Below, piece after piece: positions 5,614 through 6,374 of a stretch of 6,374 nt of DNA. The notes under the pieces were generated by a model, which had not been told where the DNA came from, ran no database searches, and was given only the letters and a program-made list of their open reading frames with translations. Position 1 is the stretch's first letter; every line of letters starts with the position of its first letter. The translations under genes and the position numbers were made by a program. The DNA comes from Euryarchaeota archaeon UBA226 (lineage in GTDB: Archaea > Thermoplasmatota > Poseidoniia > Poseidoniales > Poseidoniaceae): the NCBI GenBank assembly GCA_002505935.1, contig DAWL01000143.1:15520-21893 (forward strand), written 5' to 3'.

Positions 5614-6162
5614 GTGGCATTGTTAGATAGAATAGAACACGTGGTGCAGACGCCTGATGGCGTCAACGTCAGTTATTCAGATGGCGTAGCAACCGTCTCG
5701 GGAGAGAAAGGTAGCCTTTCGCGAACCTTTGTTCATGACAAGGTAGAGATTTTGCTTGAGGGTGGCGCAGCAATTGTCAGAGTGGATATTCCACGCCGCA
5801 AGGAAAAGGCATTGGCGGGAACTTGGGCTGCACATCTGCGAAATATGGTCAAGGGAGTTACAGAAGGATTCACCTACCATCTCAAGGCATTGTACAGTCA
5901 CTTCCCAATGACCCTCAAGGTCGAAGGAAATGCTCTCATCGTCAACAATTACTTCGGAGAGAAGGTTCCACGTAGAGCAGAATTACCTTGGTCTCCTGCA
6001 GATGTCAAGGTCGAGATCAAGAACAAGGTCGAAGTCGTTGTTTCAGGCGCTGATAAGGAGAAGGTTGGACAGACCGCTGCTAATATCGAGCGCTGTGCAA
6101 CCGTCAAGAAGAGAGATCGCCGGGTTTTCCAGGACGGCATATACCTGGTCGGTAAGGAGTGA
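5614..6162 (+). CDS. rpl6: Large-subunit ribosomal protein uL6 (L6)
   Basis: uL6 lies near the sarcin-ricin loop at the factor-binding site of the 50S subunit. The 182-residue product shows the two repeated L6 folds. The first has TPDGVNVSYSDGVATVSGEK at 13-32, GSLSRTF at 33-39 and KALAGTWAAHLRNMVKGVTE at 65-84. The second has the archaeal GFTYHLKALYSHFPMTLKVE at 85-104, NNYFGEKVPRRAEL at 111-124, VVVSGADKEKVGQTAANIER at 141-160 and DRRVFQDGIYLVGKE at 168-182. The start is GTG 5614, four bases after TGAGGTGA (5602-5609). An ATG at 5612 overlaps it out of frame and stops after four codons, so GTG is the only workable start. Confidence 0.95.
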   Translation: MALLDRIEHVVQTPDGVNVSYSDGVATVSGEKGSLSRTFVHDKVEILLEGGAAIVRVDIPRRKEKALAGTWAAHLRNMVKGVTEGFTYHLKALYSHFPMTLKVEGNALIVNNYFGEKVPRRAELPWSPADVKVEIKNKVEVVVSGADKEKVGQTAANIERCATVKKRDRRVFQDGIYLVGKE

Positions 6163-6167
6163 TTAAG

Positions 6168-6374
6168 ATGTCAGAGGAATACGAAGACATGACCGTTTCT
6201 GAGTTGAAAGATTTGCTCAGGGAGAAGGGCTTGAAAGTTGGAGGTAACAAGTCAGAACTTATCGCTCGACTCAGCGAAACTCAGGAACAGGAAGAAGAAG
6301 TCGTAGAAGAGGCTCTTGAGGAAGAAGTCCTTGAAGAGGATTCAGATGACGATGAATACGATGACTACGATGAT
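6168..6374 (+). CDS. SAP-domain protein with acidic linker, probably the N-terminus of ribosomal protein eL32; 3' end outside window
   Basis: The 69 visible codons stay open to the window end. Residues 8-35 form a textbook SAP helix-extended-helix motif (MTVSELKDLLREKGLKVGG, then NKSELIARL), a fold known for nucleic-acid binding. Residues 36-69 are almost entirely acidic: an EEEVVEEALEEEVLEE repeat-like stretch, then DSDDDEYDDYDD. No eL32 core is visible yet. In archaeal spc clusters eL32 directly follows uL6, so I infer that this is an eL32 with an N-terminal SAP-acidic extension. Halophilic eL32 proteins also have N-terminal extensions, with a helix-hairpin-helix module. Alternatively it is a separate SAP protein inserted before eL32. 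ATG 6168 is five bases after GGAGTGA (6156-6162), which contains the uL6 stop. SAP call about 0.9, eL32 call about 0.6. Confidence 0.75.
   Translation, partial: MSEEYEDMTVSELKDLLREKGLKVGGNKSELIARLSETQEQEEEVVEEALEEEVLEEDSDDDEYDDYDD

Noticed and set aside
5930..6166. 78-codon + strand frame inside uL6 with an Arg/Ser-rich middle
   Set aside because: The RS-like stretch is produced by reading the GTCAAGGTCGAGATCAAG-type region of uL6 out of frame; uL6 is intact in its own frame.
6270..6374. Repetitive GAAGAAGAA/GATGAC-rich DNA as a possible microsatellite
   Set aside because: It is explained by an in-frame Glu/Asp-rich linker; codons vary (GAA/GAG, GAT/GAC), so it is not an exact repeat array.
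1..6374. Promoters, terminators, mobile elements, CRISPR, tRNA or a novel defence system
   Set aside because: Gaps between genes are at most 12 bases, with no T-rich terminator tract, TATA/BRE box, inverted-repeat ends or repeat-spacer pattern seen; the gene content is the conserved archaeal ribosomal cluster.

Overview
The window is a 6.4 kb piece of an archaeal ribosomal-protein superoperon (the S10/spc cluster). All genes are on the + strand and there is essentially no non-coding DNA. The order is uL2 (3' end only), uS19, uL22, uS3, uL29, aIF1/SUI1, RNase P p29 (Rnp1), uS17, uL14, uL24, eS4, uL5, uS14, uS8, uL6, then the 5' end of a gene at the position where archaea normally carry eL32. 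The domain is clear from archaeal/eukaryotic-only members (eS4, aIF1, Rpp29), from the SUI1-Rnp1 pair between uL29 and uS17, and from archaeal-type sequence in the universal proteins.

Mixed codon use, moderate GC, a lineage-style expansion of uS19, uL22 and uL24, and a SAP domain with an acidic linker at the eL32 locus suggest an uncultured mesophilic euryarchaeon. Marine Group II/III or a related Thermoplasmata-type lineage is my best guess. The lineage is inference, not something the sequence proves.

Layout: 1-138 uL2 end; 150-2101 uS19-uL22-uS3-uL29; 2107-2661 aIF1 and p29; 2666-3813 uS17-uL14-uL24; 3819-5202 eS4-uL5-uS14; 5215-6162 uS8-uL6; 6168-end SAP-acidic N-terminus, probably of eL32. 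Genes overlap by 4 bases or are separated by 0-12 bases. I see no promoter, terminator, tRNA, mobile element or CRISPR array. Almost every ribosome binding site is built around or next to the upstream stop codon (TGAGGTGA or GGAGTGA), so the whole window reads as one translationally coupled transcript. The products are small- and large-subunit ribosomal proteins, one initiation factor that acts on the small subunit, and one protein subunit of the tRNA 5'-processing enzyme.

I do not see an undescribed biological system here. The points worth a second look are the SAP domain at the eL32 locus, the very regular stop-codon/Shine-Dalgarno junctions, and insertions in uS19, uL22 and uL24. Three start codons (aIF1, eS4, uS14) are better placed downstream of the longest open frame.
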